Shown: positions 16,489 to 24,840 of the stretch, one piece after another
Layout: each line of letters opens with the position of its first letter
How positions within the stretch are numbered: position 1 is the first letter of the stretch
Assembly (NCBI GenBank): GCA_947446865.1
Contig: CANFHX010000001.1
Span: 158,098 to 222,097 of the forward strand
From: Flavobacteriaceae bacterium
Lineage (GTDB): Bacteria > Bacteroidota > Bacteroidia > Flavobacteriales > Flavobacteriaceae
Length of the DNA: 64,000 bases
Direction of reading: 5' to 3'
Translations under genes and position numbers: made by a program
The notes under the pieces: model-generated
Told to the model about the DNA's origin: nothing
The model's input: the letters and a program-made list of their open reading frames with translations, nothing else
The model's database searches: none

Positions 16489-18696
16489 TCAAATCACAAA
16501 ATTAATCCCTAAAACAATATTCCTTCCAATATTAGGAATCCCATCATTTTTAAGTCTAGATAAATGAGAAATATACTTTCTATTTAGTAAATTATTGGCA
16601 TTCAAATTAACATCAAAAGCCATTTTACCTAACGTAACTCTCCCACCAAAACCAAAATTCAATAACGTATAATCGTTGGATTTGGTTTCAAACGGACCTG
16701 GATTATTTTGATTTAAAGTATGTTCCACATTCAAAACCGCAAAACTATCTTTTAAATATTTAGTCGACTTAAATTCGGTTTTAATAGAATTATTCCATTT
16801 ATTAGCCGGAATCAAAGGCAAGTTATCTCCGTTTTGTTTTTTACCCGTTACGCTTTCCAAACTACTCGTAATGTGCAACCAATCTAAAGGATGCGGATGG
16901 AAGTGAATTCCGGCTTCCCCACCATATAAATTGGCATTGGCTTGGGCATAATTGTAAGCATCCAACCCATTAATTTGAGTGCCATTTGGAGCAATAAAAA
17001 TATAATTGTTGATGTGATTGTAAAAACCATTTACAAACAATTCAAAATGCGAATTTCGGTATTCCAAATTCAAATCGGTTTGAAAATTTTGTTCTTTTTG
17101 CAAATTTACATTCCCAATTTCGTAGCGGTTACTTCCTTCGTGAACGCCATTCGAAGTTAATTCTGCCAAGTTGGGAGCCCTAAATCCAGAAGCAAAATTT
17201 AATCGCAAAATGATATTTTCCTTCAAATTCGTTTTAAATCCTAAAGACGAATTAAAACTTTGAAATTTCTTGTCTACCGATTGGAAATATCCTTCTTCGC
17301 CAACAATTCCGTGTTCGGTGGCAGATACATTTCTAGTATCAAATCGGATTCCGGCTTGAACTACATTCTTGTTCCATTCGTAATTGGCAGTTCCAAAAAC
17401 TCCAAAATCATTTGTTGTTGCATTCGGAATTAAATATTCTATCCCAGAATTGGTATTGGTTTGGTGCATTCCTTGCGTGCCTAGTATCGATTCCAATTTT
17501 CCGAATTTTGGCAAATAATACTTCACATTATAATTGTAGGTTTTCAATTTCATGTGCAAATTGGCCACATCGCTATCTACATACTCACTTCTATCGTTGG
17601 AAATATACCCCAAATCGGCATCTAGTTTGGAGTTTTTAAAGAAAAAAGTGTTGTTTAAACTTACAATAGTTGCAAAAACGGCTTGCTTTGGATAGGTAGT
17701 TTTCTTGGAAGACGTTTGTTCCGCAATGCCATTTTCTGGAATTCCTAAATCTAATTTATTGAAATTGTATCGTAACGTAGAAGTGAATTTGGCATTAGAA
17801 TATCCCAAAGCAGTTTTAAAATCCGATTCGTTGTAACGGGTGTTGGTGACTCTAGTTCCGTTTGGAATTTTATAATCGGCATGGGTATTATAACTGCCGC
17901 GTGCTAAAAATTTGAAATTATCCGAAGACGTTTTCACCCCTAAAGTAGTGTTGCTTCCGTTGGTATTAGAGAATAATTTCTGACTAAAATTAGCATCCAT
18001 GGTATTGGGAGAAGCAAATTTTTCGGGGTTAAAATACAAAACACCCCCAATAGCATCGGACCCATACAATAACGAAGCAGGCCCTTTAATCACCTCCACA
18101 CTTTCTATTCCAGCATCGTTCAAACCAAGACCGTGCTCTTCGCCAAATTGTTGGTTTTCCAACCGAACTCCCTGCGAATACACCAAAACTCTATTGCCAC
18201 TCAACCCGCGAATTACGGGTTTGCCAATAGAAGTTCCCGTTGAAACTTGCGAAACGCCTGGTATGGTTGCCAAACCTTCTATTAAAGTAGAAGTGCCTTT
18301 TTGTTGCAACGTCTTCATCGATTGGTGTTCCACTTTCATTACGTTTTGCGATTGCAATTTATTGAAAGCAGTGGAAATAATTACCTCGTCCATTTGGTGT
18401 ATGGTTTCCTCCAAAACAACATCCATTTTAATTTCTTTTTGATTCATTAAAAGCGATTTGGATTGTGTTGCAAATCCTATAAAGGAAAATACAATTTTGA
18501 AATTTCCAGAAGGTAAATTAGTGAAAACATAGGCTCCGGTTGCATCGGAAATAGTTTCCTTATGAATTTCTGGAATAGAAATAGTTACGCCAGGCATTGG
18601 CTTATTTTGAACGTCTTTGATAGTTCCTGTAATTTTGTTTTGCGCGTTAGCAAACAGGGAGAACCCTAAAAATAGGGCGTATAAAAATGATTTCAT
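16489..18696 (-). CDS. TonB-dependent outer-membrane receptor with carboxypeptidase-like regulatory domain
   Basis: The ATG at 18696 gives MKSFLYALFLGFSLFANAQ, a clear signal peptide; the ORF-track start adds 21 unlikely residues. After it come a CarboxypepD_reg-like domain (ITGTIKDVQNKPMPGVTISI, about residues 20-105), a plug domain (STLIEGLATIPGVSQV ... IRGLSGNRVLVYSQGVR ... VEVIKGPASLLYGSDAIGGV), and a 22-strand barrel ending in a hydrophobic last strand. The plug resembles small-ligand or metal receptors rather than SusC. The gene upstream encodes a His/Cys-rich exported protein, which suggests a metal-linked substrate. Likely cotranscribed with it. Confidence 0.93.
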   Translation of the reverse strand: MKSFLYALFLGFSLFANAQNKITGTIKDVQNKPMPGVTISIPEIHKETISDATGAYVFTNLPSGNFKIVFSFIGFATQSKSLLMNQKEIKMDVVLEETIHQMDEVIISTAFNKLQSQNVMKVEHQSMKTLQQKGTSTLIEGLATIPGVSQVSTGTSIGKPVIRGLSGNRVLVYSQGVRLENQQFGEEHGLGLNDAGIESVEVIKGPASLLYGSDAIGGVLYFNPEKFASPNTMDANFSQKLFSNTNGSNTTLGVKTSSDNFKFLARGSYNTHADYKIPNGTRVTNTRYNESDFKTALGYSNAKFTSTLRYNFNKLDLGIPENGIAEQTSSKKTTYPKQAVFATIVSLNNTFFFKNSKLDADLGYISNDRSEYVDSDVANLHMKLKTYNYNVKYYLPKFGKLESILGTQGMHQTNTNSGIEYLIPNATTNDFGVFGTANYEWNKNVVQAGIRFDTRNVSATEHGIVGEEGYFQSVDKKFQSFNSSLGFKTNLKENIILRLNFASGFRAPNLAELTSNGVHEGSNRYEIGNVNLQKEQNFQTDLNLEYRNSHFELFVNGFYNHINNYIFIAPNGTQINGLDAYNYAQANANLYGGEAGIHFHPHPLDWLHITSSLESVTGKKQNGDNLPLIPANKWNNSIKTEFKSTKYLKDSFAVLNVEHTLNQNNPGPFETKSNDYTLLNFGFGGRVTLGKMAFDVNLNANNLLNRKYISHLSRLKNDGIPNIGRNIVLGINFVI

Positions 18697-18789
18697 TTTG
18701 TGAAAATTATAGATTATTTCTATGGGAACCATTAAGAAATTAAGGTTCATAAGAAACAATTTGATTATTGTTTAATTTTAAATAAGGAA

Positions 18790-19137
18790 TTAAGCAATAA
18801 TTGGAGGTGCTCGAAGTGCAAAAAGACTGCCTCGAAACGATTGGGTGATTTCTTTAGAATAGAAATAAGAATACGAAACTGGGATTAGTTCTTTCTTAAA
18901 GGAGAAAGAAAAAATATCCGATTTTAAAGAAGTGCTAAAGGCAAATTCACAAACAAAACAACGGTCTAAATTGTGGTGTGCATGCGTAAATTGGTTTTGG
19001 TTTTTAGCATAATGATGGAGACATTGCTTTTGGGTAAGTTCTTTTTCTAAGTGTACAAAGGAGTGCGTGGACTGCAGTACTATTGCGAACAATACTGCTA
19101 AACCAAATGCAAAACTTACTAAAGAGTTCTTTTTCAT
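18790..19137 (-). CDS. Small exported His/Cys-containing protein upstream of the TonB receptor
   Basis: Starts at the ATG at 19137 (MKKNSLVSFAFGLAVLFAIVLQS), giving 115 residues with one N-terminal hydrophobic segment that could be a signal peptide or anchor. The mature part has HSFVHLEKE, a CLHHYAKNQ segment, THAHHNLDRCFVCEF with a CxxC, and a Phe/Ser-rich tail. Small proteins like this often precede metal-related TonB receptors in flavobacteria. I infer metal binding or sensing but cannot name a family with certainty. The gap to the receptor start is 93 bp. Confidence 0.65.
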   Translation of the reverse strand: MKKNSLVSFAFGLAVLFAIVLQSTHSFVHLEKELTQKQCLHHYAKNQNQFTHAHHNLDRCFVCEFAFSTSLKSDIFSFSFKKELIPVSYSYFYSKEITQSFRGSLFALRAPPIIA

Positions 19138-19159
19138 CCCAACAAAAGTAACGAACCTA

Positions 19160-19207
19160 AAAAGAAAAACCATTGAAATTAACAAACTATATAGTTAATT
19201 TCAATGG
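19160..19207 (-). terminator. Intrinsic terminator after asd
   Basis: A perfect 14-bp inverted repeat, CCATTGAAATTAAC ... GTTAATTTCAATGG (19170-19207), is followed on the minus strand by TTTTTCTTTTT. It lies 23 bp after the asd stop and just before the His/Cys-rich gene, so it separates the two minus-strand units. Confidence 0.8.
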
Positions 19208-19229
19208 TTTGAATTATCAAAAAAATAGT

Positions 19230-20219
19230 TTACACTAGTTTATGCGCTACTAAATATTCGGCAATTTGAATGGTATTGGTTGCGGCGCCTTTTCTTAAAT
19301 TATCAGCAACAATCCACATATTTAAGGAATTGGCTTGGCTTTCGTCACGACGAATTCTTCCAACAAAAACATCGTCTTTTCCTTGTGCGAATAAAGGCAT
19401 AGGGTAGGTATAGGTGTCGTTGTTATCTTGTACCACCACGCCATCGGTATGGTGCAGAATAGAACGGATTTCACTCACGTCAAAATCACTTTCAAATTCT
19501 ATATTCACCGCTTCACTATGTCCGCCTACAATGGGCACACGAACTGCGGTAGCTGTTACTGCAATAGAATTATCGCTTAGTATTTTCTTGGTTTCTTTAA
19601 CCAATTTCATTTCTTCTTTAGTGTAACCGTTTTCTTCAAAACTATCGCATTGCGGAATAGCATTGCGGTGAATTGGGTATTTATAGGCCATTTCGCCTTG
19701 CACTCCTGCGTATTCGTTTTCTAGTTGTTGCACCGCTTTTACTCCTGTTCCAGTTATGGATTGGTAGGTAGAAACGATAACGCGTTTGATTTTATATTTA
19801 GCATGCAAAGGTGCCAAAACTAGCACCATTTGGATGGTAGAACAGTTAGGGTTTGCAATGATTTTATCTTCTTTGGTTAATTGGGAAGCGTTGATTTCGG
19901 GAACGATTAATTTTTTAGTAGGATCCATTCTCCATGCTGAGGAGTTATCGATAACGGTGGTTCCTGCTTCCGCAAATTTAGGAGCCCAAACCAAAGAAGT
20001 TTCGCCACCTGCAGAAAATAACGCAATATCTGGATGCATGTCTACAGCGGTTTGCATGCCAACCACTTTATATTTTTTACCTTTAAATTCGATTTCTTTC
20101 CCAACTGATTTCTCCGATGCCACCGGAATTAACTCGGTAACTGGAAAATTTCTCTCTGCTAAAACTTGAAGCATTACTTCGCCAACCATTCCGGTAGCAC
20201 CAACCACAGCAACTCTCAT
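19230..20219 (-). CDS. asd: Aspartate-semialdehyde dehydrogenase
   Basis: Reduces aspartyl phosphate to aspartate semialdehyde for lysine/diaminopimelate, threonine and methionine synthesis. VAVVGATGMVGEVM is the NADP-binding loop, ANPNCSTIQ holds catalytic Cys126, and VPIVGGHSEAV carries the active-site His near 230. The 329-residue length is normal. It is a monocistronic gene with its own terminator. Confidence 0.97.
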   Translation of the reverse strand: MRVAVVGATGMVGEVMLQVLAERNFPVTELIPVASEKSVGKEIEFKGKKYKVVGMQTAVDMHPDIALFSAGGETSLVWAPKFAEAGTTVIDNSSAWRMDPTKKLIVPEINASQLTKEDKIIANPNCSTIQMVLVLAPLHAKYKIKRVIVSTYQSITGTGVKAVQQLENEYAGVQGEMAYKYPIHRNAIPQCDSFEENGYTKEEMKLVKETKKILSDNSIAVTATAVRVPIVGGHSEAVNIEFESDFDVSEIRSILHHTDGVVVQDNNDTYTYPMPLFAQGKDDVFVGRIRRDESQANSLNMWIVADNLRKGAATNTIQIAEYLVAHKLV

Positions 20220-20256
20220 ATACTACTTATTTAGATTTTAATAAATTCTCGAAAAA

Positions 20257-20264
20257 CAAAAGTA
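20257..20264 (-). promoter_or_regulatory. Likely -7 box for asd
   Basis: CAAAAGTA on the plus strand is TACTTTTG on the minus strand, fitting TAnnTTTG, 37 bp before the ATG. A matching -33 TTG is not evident. Confidence 0.45.
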
Positions 20265-20334
20265 AACAGAATTTTGCTTTTAGGGTAAGTTTTGAAATAA
20301 AAAATGTTGTTTACTTTATTGTGGGCAAAGATTT

Positions 20335-20530
20335 TAATAGGTTTTTATCCGCGTTGCTTTGCATCCGCTTTATCTGCGTCCAATTTGATCTTGAAATCGG
20401 AATGGCACGCGGATTTTACGGATATTCTAACGCGGATTCTAACGGATTTTTATCCGCGTTGCTTGCATCCGTTTTATCCGCGTCCAATTTAATCTTGCAA
20501 TCGAAATGGCACGCGTATTTAACGGATTTG
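20335..20530. repeat. Two copies of a 'TTATCCGCGTTGC' interspersed repeat
   Basis: The gap between asd and dinB is non-coding. Two successive copies of an about 90-bp element read TTTTTATCCGCGTTGC, GCATCCGTTTTATC(T/C)GCGTCC, AATTTGATCTTG, ATGGCACGCGGATTTTACGG. A third copy lies at about 50808-50905. Confidence 0.85.
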
Positions 20531-20547
20531 CACTATCGAAACCATTA

Positions 20548-21630
20548 TCAAAATTCAAACCGCAACTGCACTACCACTGTTTTCTTCACATCGGTATTCA
20601 AGTTGTTTAACGAAATTCCGAGTAAGCGCACCGAGTCTTTCATTCGTTCTTGAAACAATAATTCTTTTGCAGTTTCCAACAGCAACCCTTTATCGGCAAT
20701 GAAATAGGGTAGGGTTTTACTTCGGGTTTGGGTAGTAAAATCGCTGTATTTTATTTTCAGGGTAACCGTCTTCCCCGAAAGGGTATATTTCTTTAATCGT
20801 TTTTCCAGTTCGGCAGCAATTCGTTCTAATTTCTCCAACATAAAAATCTCCGAAGTAAGATTTTCATTAAACGTATGCTCTGCCGCCACCGACTTCGAAA
20901 TTCTATTGGGTTTCACCTCACTGTTGTGAATGCCTCGTACAATATTGTAGTAGAATCCACCACTTTTGCCAAAATGTTGCTCTAGATATTCTCTGGTTTT
21001 AGACTTTAAATCTTTGCCCGTAAAAATACCATGTTGGTACATTTTCTCTTTAGTAACCTTGCCAATTCCGTAGAACTTTTTAATCTCTAAGTTTTCTAAA
21101 AATCGTTCTACTTCTTCCGGATTTACTGTTTTTTGACCGTTAGGTTTGTTGTAATCACTAGCAATTTTGGCAACAAATTTATTTACCGAAATTCCCGCAG
21201 AAGCATTCAAGCCCACTTCATCGTGAATACGTTTCCGAATTTCTTGCGCAATCAAACTTGCACTCGGATTTCCTTTTTTATTTTGTGTAACATCCAAATA
21301 CGCTTCGTCCAACGAAAGCGGCTCCACCAAATCGGTGTAATCCAAAAAAATCTTCCGGATTTTGTTAGAGATTTCTTTATAGCGGTCAAAACGTGGTCGC
21401 ACAAAAATTAATTCGGGGCAATTTCGTTTGGCTTGCACACCACTCATGGCACTTCGCACCCCAAATTTTCTTGCCTCATAACTTGCCGCCGAAACCACAC
21501 CCCGCACTTCACTTCCGCCCACAGCCAAAGGTTTTCCTCGAAGTTCGGGAAAGTCCATTTGCTCCACCGAAGCGTAGAATGCATCCATATCGACATGGAT
21601 TATTTTTCGTAATTGGATTTCTTCTGACAC
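20548..21630 (-). CDS. dinB: DNA polymerase IV (Y-family)
   Basis: An error-prone translesion polymerase. The start is GTG at 21630 (MSEEIQLRKIIHVDMDAFYASVEQ), in agreement with the family N-terminus. The first acidic catalytic residue is in HVDMDAFYASVEQ, and the second pair is in SLDEAYLDVT. ASYEARKFGVRSAM, NKFVAKIASD and the C-terminal little-finger domain are present. The 360-residue length is typical. It is divergent from the CYTH gene across a 62-bp gap containing opposed -7-like boxes. Confidence 0.97.
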   Translation of the reverse strand: MSEEIQLRKIIHVDMDAFYASVEQMDFPELRGKPLAVGGSEVRGVVSAASYEARKFGVRSAMSGVQAKRNCPELIFVRPRFDRYKEISNKIRKIFLDYTDLVEPLSLDEAYLDVTQNKKGNPSASLIAQEIRKRIHDEVGLNASAGISVNKFVAKIASDYNKPNGQKTVNPEEVERFLENLEIKKFYGIGKVTKEKMYQHGIFTGKDLKSKTREYLEQHFGKSGGFYYNIVRGIHNSEVKPNRISKSVAAEHTFNENLTSEIFMLEKLERIAAELEKRLKKYTLSGKTVTLKIKYSDFTTQTRSKTLPYFIADKGLLLETAKELLFQERMKDSVRLLGISLNNLNTDVKKTVVVQLRFEF

Positions 21631-21634
21631 ATTA

Positions 21635-21675
21635 CAAATTTAGTTTTTTTATTGAACCAAGAAATAGTATTTTTG
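21635..21675. promoter_or_regulatory. Divergent -7-like boxes between dinB and the CYTH gene
   Basis: CAAATTTA at 21635-21642 reads TAAATTTG for dinB. TATTTTTG at 21668-21675 fits the CYTH gene 18 bp upstream of its ATG. Both match TAnnTTTG; -33 elements are not clear. Confidence 0.45.
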
Positions 21676-21692
21676 AACAAAACTAGAAGGCT

Positions 21693-22160
21693 ATGATAGA
21701 AATAGAACGAAAATTTTTAGTGACTTCTACGGCATTTATACCCGAATGTTTTGCGCAACACACCATTGCGCAGGGCTATCTTAATTCGAATCCAGAAAGA
21801 ACGGTTCGCATCCGAATAAAAGGAGAAAAAGGGTTTATTACCATTAAAGGAATTGGTAATGCAAGTGGTGCCTCCCGATTGGAATGGGAAAAAGAAATTC
21901 CACTAGAAGAAGCCAAATTATTGGTGCCGTTATGCGAAAAAGGAGTTATTGAAAAAACCCGTTACGAAGTAAAATCGGGCAATCATGTTATAGAAGTAGA
22001 TGTTTTTCACGGAGAAAATGAAGGCTTAATTCTTGCCGAAATAGAACTAAAAAACGAAAACGAAACGATAGAAAAACCTGTTTGGCTTGGCACAGAAGTA
22101 ACCGGAGATAAGCGCTATTATAACTCTTATCTCAGTTTACATCCGTATAAAATTTGGTAA
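21693..22160 (+). CDS. CYTH domain protein (triphosphate tunnel metalloenzyme)
   Basis: The protein begins with the family hallmark MIEIERKFLV (ExExK). It has alternating charged strands, VRIRIKGEKGFITIKG, and LEWEKEIPLEEA, with ELKNENE and a C-terminal GDKRYYNSYLS. CYTH enzymes hydrolyse triphosphates such as inorganic triphosphate or thiamine triphosphate. At 155 residues it is the short bacterial form. The exact substrate is unknown. Confidence 0.92.
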   Translation: MIEIERKFLVTSTAFIPECFAQHTIAQGYLNSNPERTVRIRIKGEKGFITIKGIGNASGASRLEWEKEIPLEEAKLLVPLCEKGVIEKTRYEVKSGNHVIEVDVFHGENEGLILAEIELKNENETIEKPVWLGTEVTGDKRYYNSYLSLHPYKIW

Positions 22161-22161
22161 T

Positions 22162-22653
22162 TTATTTTTGTAAAACCTCCATGGAAACATTGATGTAACC
22201 AGCACCACTGCTTGAGGCAATACTGAAAAATGCTTTTTTAGACAAATCTATTTCACGACCTCGCACAAATGGACCTCTGTCAGTAATTTCTACCACTACC
22301 GATTTCCCGTTAGTAGCATTAGTCACCCGAACTATAGTTCCAAAAGCAAGTGATTTGTGCGCTGCGGTTAATTTGTTCATGTCATAAACTCTTCCACTTG
22401 CAGTGCGCCTTCCGTGAAATTTATTAGCATAATAAGATGCACGAGAACTTTTCTTGTAAGGCTTAAATTTACCTTTATAGGCAACAACAGAATCGGTAAT
22501 TATGGGTTCCTTTTCTGGTAATTTAATTTTTTTAATCGTGTCTTTGCTAGTTACTTTAGTGTCTTTTTTCCCAACTAAAATAGATTGCGCAAAAAAACTC
22601 GTGCCAATTAAAGCAATAATAAGTAGGAGTATTTTTGAAATTCGTTTTTTCAT
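22162..22653 (-). CDS. RlpA-like septal ring lytic transglycosylase family protein
   Basis: A signal-anchored protein ([22 protein letters not shown]) with a double-psi beta-barrel domain at about residues 70-160. It reads [38 protein letters not shown] and [20 protein letters not shown], with the family Asp/His arrangement. RlpA proteins act on peptidoglycan stripped of stem peptides. No SPOR domain is present. It is convergent with the CYTH gene, with stops 1 bp apart. Confidence 0.9.
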   Translation of the reverse strand: MKKRISKILLLIIALIGTSFFAQSILVGKKDTKVTSKDTIKKIKLPEKEPIITDSVVAYKGKFKPYKKSSRASYYANKFHGRRTASGRVYDMNKLTAAHKSLAFGTIVRVTNATNGKSVVVEITDRGPFVRGREIDLSKKAFFSIASSSGAGYINVSMEVLQK

Positions 22654-22686
22654 TAGAACTTGTATTTTAAAAACTAGGAAAAAGGT

Positions 22687-23118
22687 TTACATTTTGTTAA
22701 ACCATAATTGCCAAGGTATTCTAGCTAATATTAATAATAATCCTAATCCGTAAAAAATTGCAATTGTTTTATATTTAGATTCGCTAGTAGCAGCTTTTTT
22801 ATGTTTAGACCATCCAATGGTGATTAGAACAATGGCAATAATATTCATTAAAGGATGTTCTAACGAAGTTAATCGTGCAGTGGCATCACTCATTTGACCT
22901 AAACTTGCTTTTCCTAATGGAGATACAAAATATAAAATTAATCCAACTAGTAATTGAATGTGGGTAAATACCAATCCGAATAGAGCTATTTTTCTGTCTT
23001 TTGCAGTAAATTCTTTTTTAGAAGTTAATCCAATTACAGAATTAAGAACTGTAATTACTAATAGTAAAAGAGCTAAATAAGCCCAGCCAGAGTGAAATTT
23101 TTGAAGAAAATCGTACAT
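22687..23118 (-). CDS. Conserved four-helix membrane protein with histidines
   Basis: 143 residues with four membrane segments: LQKFHSGWAYLALLLLVITVLNS, IALFGLVFTHIQLLVGLILYFV, HPLMNIIAIVLITIGW and AIFYGLGLLLILARIPWQLWF. Histidines sit inside or next to helices (H9, H54, H89), an arrangement reminiscent of small cytochrome-b-like proteins. I cannot assign a function. It lies just upstream of the RlpA-like gene in the same direction, with a 33-bp gap. Confidence 0.8.
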   Translation of the reverse strand: MYDFLQKFHSGWAYLALLLLVITVLNSVIGLTSKKEFTAKDRKIALFGLVFTHIQLLVGLILYFVSPLGKASLGQMSDATARLTSLEHPLMNIIAIVLITIGWSKHKKAATSESKYKTIAIFYGLGLLLILARIPWQLWFNKM

Positions 23119-23138
23119 AAAAAATAATTTTGTTTTAA

Positions 23139-23146
23139 CAAATATA
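23139..23146 (-). promoter_or_regulatory. Likely -7 box for the four-helix membrane protein
   Basis: CAAATATA reads TATATTTG on the minus strand, 20 bp before the ATG. No clear -33 element. Confidence 0.4.
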
Positions 23147-23290
23147 CCAAAAAAATGGAAAATAAAAACCTAAATTAATGCCACTGACAATAAAATAAAT
23201 TATCGCATTTTTATTAAATACTGACAAATAACAACTTATACAGAAAATAATATATAATTAGGAGCATCAATTTTACTAGAAAAAAATGCT

Positions 23291-23863
23291 CTATCGTTCC
23301 TTTTTTAAGTCTTCGGCAACTTTTTCCAATTCCATATACCAGTCCTCTCCAAATCTTCGAATCAAGGCCTCCTTAACAAATTTATAAATGGGAACTTGTA
23401 ACTCTTTTCCTAGAGAACAGGCATCATCACAGATGTCCCAACGGTCGTAATTTACTGCAGCAAATTCGGTGAAGTCTTTCACGCGAATAGGATATAAATG
23501 ACACGAAACCGGTTTTTTCCATGAAATAACACCCTGATTGTAGGCTTGCTCTATTCCGCAAAGTGCTGTTTTACCATCAAAAATAACATACGCACAATCC
23601 TTATTATCTATAAGCGGCGTTTCCAAATCTTGATCGGTGCCTTTAACCCAAGTTCCTAATCGTTCAATGGCTTCGATACCTTCCTTGCGAAGAAATGGCT
23701 TTACTTTTGGGTAAATGGCTTCCATTATTTTTGTTTCTTCTTCGCTCAATGGTGCGCCCGCATCTCCATCTACACAACAAGCGCCATGGCAAGCAGAAAG
23801 GTTGCAAACAAAATCTTTTTCTAATATATCTTCCGAAACGATGGTTTTTCCTAATTGAAACAT
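23291..23863 (-). CDS. DUF3109 family Cys-rich protein
   Basis: The ATG at 23863 (MFQLGKTIVSEDILEKDFVCNLSACHGACC) gives 190 residues; the ORF-track TTG at 23899 overlaps the promoter. Many conserved Cys are visible: VCNLSACHGACCVDGDAG, KDCAYVIF, ALCGIE, VSCHLYPIRV, and DICDDACSLG. This pattern, like that of YkgJ-type zinc/iron cluster proteins, suggests metal binding. DUF3109 is widespread in Bacteroidota and of unknown function. Confidence 0.93.
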   Translation of the reverse strand: MFQLGKTIVSEDILEKDFVCNLSACHGACCVDGDAGAPLSEEETKIMEAIYPKVKPFLRKEGIEAIERLGTWVKGTDQDLETPLIDNKDCAYVIFDGKTALCGIEQAYNQGVISWKKPVSCHLYPIRVKDFTEFAAVNYDRWDICDDACSLGKELQVPIYKFVKEALIRRFGEDWYMELEKVAEDLKKER

Positions 23864-23888
23864 GGCTGCTGCTAATTTTAAATATTGC

Positions 23889-23921
23889 CAAAGGTACAAC
23901 GGATTTTTATTTTTTTGCCAA
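23889..23921 (-). promoter_or_regulatory. Promoter of the DUF3109 gene
   Basis: On the minus strand a TTG (23921-23919) and TACCTTTG (23896-23889) are separated by 22 bp, within the range for Bacteroidota promoters. The -7 box is 25 bp upstream of the chosen ATG, supporting that start. Confidence 0.5.
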
Positions 23922-23955
23922 GAGTTATTTATCCTAAAATTAACAAAGCCATTAG

Positions 23956-23985
23956 TTGGTTAGTATTTGTAAAGGCTTAATTTTG
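23956..23985 (+). promoter_or_regulatory. Promoter of the marC-family gene
   Basis: TTG (23956-23958), 19 bp, then TAATTTTG (23978-23985): an exact match to the Bacteroidota TTG-N19-TAnnTTTG consensus, 20 bp upstream of the ATG. Confidence 0.75.
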
Positions 23986-24005
23986 CAAAATAAATAAACA
24001 TAATT

Positions 24006-24584
24006 ATGTTAGGATTTGATTTTAAAGAAATTGCCACTATCGGAATGGTGCTTTTTGCTGTAATTGATATTGTTGGGACTATTCCAATTGTAGTAGATTT
24101 AAGACAAAAGTACGGCCATATTGAATCGGAAAAAGCATCTATAGCAGCAGGAATAATAATGATAACTTTCCTTTTTGTAGGAGAAGAATTATTGAATTTA
24201 ATTGGTATTGATGTCCATTCATTTGCTGTTGCAGGTTCGTTTGTGTTGTTTTTTCTAGCCTTAGAAATGATTCTTGGTATCCGCCTTTATAAGGAAGAAG
24301 AAGCGAGTTCGGCATCTATTGTGCCTCTTGCTTTCCCTTTAATTGCAGGTGCTGGAACGATGACCACTTTACTTTCGTTACGCTCCCAATTCCAAACTGT
24401 AAATATTGTCATTGCCATCGTATTAAATATCATATTGGTATATATAGTCTTAAAATCATCGGCTAAAATTGAAAAAATGTTGGGCAAAAATGGTTTGGGA
24501 GTTATCCGAAAAACCTTTGGGGTGGTACTCTTGGCGATTGCTGTTAAATTATTTGCAGCTAATGTTAAAGGATTATTTGTTTAA
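24006..24584 (+). CDS. MarC family integral membrane protein
   Basis: 192 residues with six hydrophobic segments. FKEIATIGMVLFAVIDIVGTIPIVVDL at the start and VPLAFPLIAGAGTMTTLLSL in the middle are family hallmarks. Despite the name, a role in antibiotic resistance is not supported for the family and its transport substrate is unknown. It is followed by a small membrane protein after 37 bp, perhaps in one transcript. Confidence 0.93.
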   Translation: MLGFDFKEIATIGMVLFAVIDIVGTIPIVVDLRQKYGHIESEKASIAAGIIMITFLFVGEELLNLIGIDVHSFAVAGSFVLFFLALEMILGIRLYKEEEASSASIVPLAFPLIAGAGTMTTLLSLRSQFQTVNIVIAIVLNIILVYIVLKSSAKIEKMLGKNGLGVIRKTFGVVLLAIAVKLFAANVKGLFV

Positions 24585-24621
24585 TTCCTTTTTCACTATT
24601 TTTACACTTTAAATTCCTACT

Positions 24622-24822
24622 ATGAAAATTTTTACTACTACATTGATTGTTATTGCAATTGGGCTTGTCATTTTTAACTTAACAATGTTGGATTTCAAGA
24701 AACCTTTTGAAGGGAATAGCATGATAGCATTGATTGGTGTTGTGGCTTCTTTTTGCGCAGTTTTCATCCTTCTTATTTTCAAAATGTCTAAAAAAATTGA
24801 AGACAAACTTAAAAATCAATAA
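24622..24822 (+). CDS. Small two-helix membrane protein
   Basis: 66 residues: TTTLIVIAIGLVIFNLTMLDF and SMIALIGVVASFCAVFILLIF are two membrane segments, followed by a charged tail KMSKKIEDKLKNQ. Found between marC and the FAD protein in the same direction with short gaps. No family recognised. Confidence 0.75.
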   Translation: MKIFTTTLIVIAIGLVIFNLTMLDFKKPFEGNSMIALIGVVASFCAVFILLIFKMSKKIEDKLKNQ

Positions 24823-24840
24823 ATTTTTAATTCCTAATTT

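Noticed and set aside
17999-18442. 147-residue plus-strand ORF inside the TonB receptor
   Set aside because: Antisense of a well-supported receptor, Cys/Pro-rich as expected for a shadow frame.
20304-20653. Two overlapping plus-strand ORFs in the asd-dinB gap
   Set aside because: Translated repeat sequence and the antisense end of dinB; same repeats are non-coding elsewhere.
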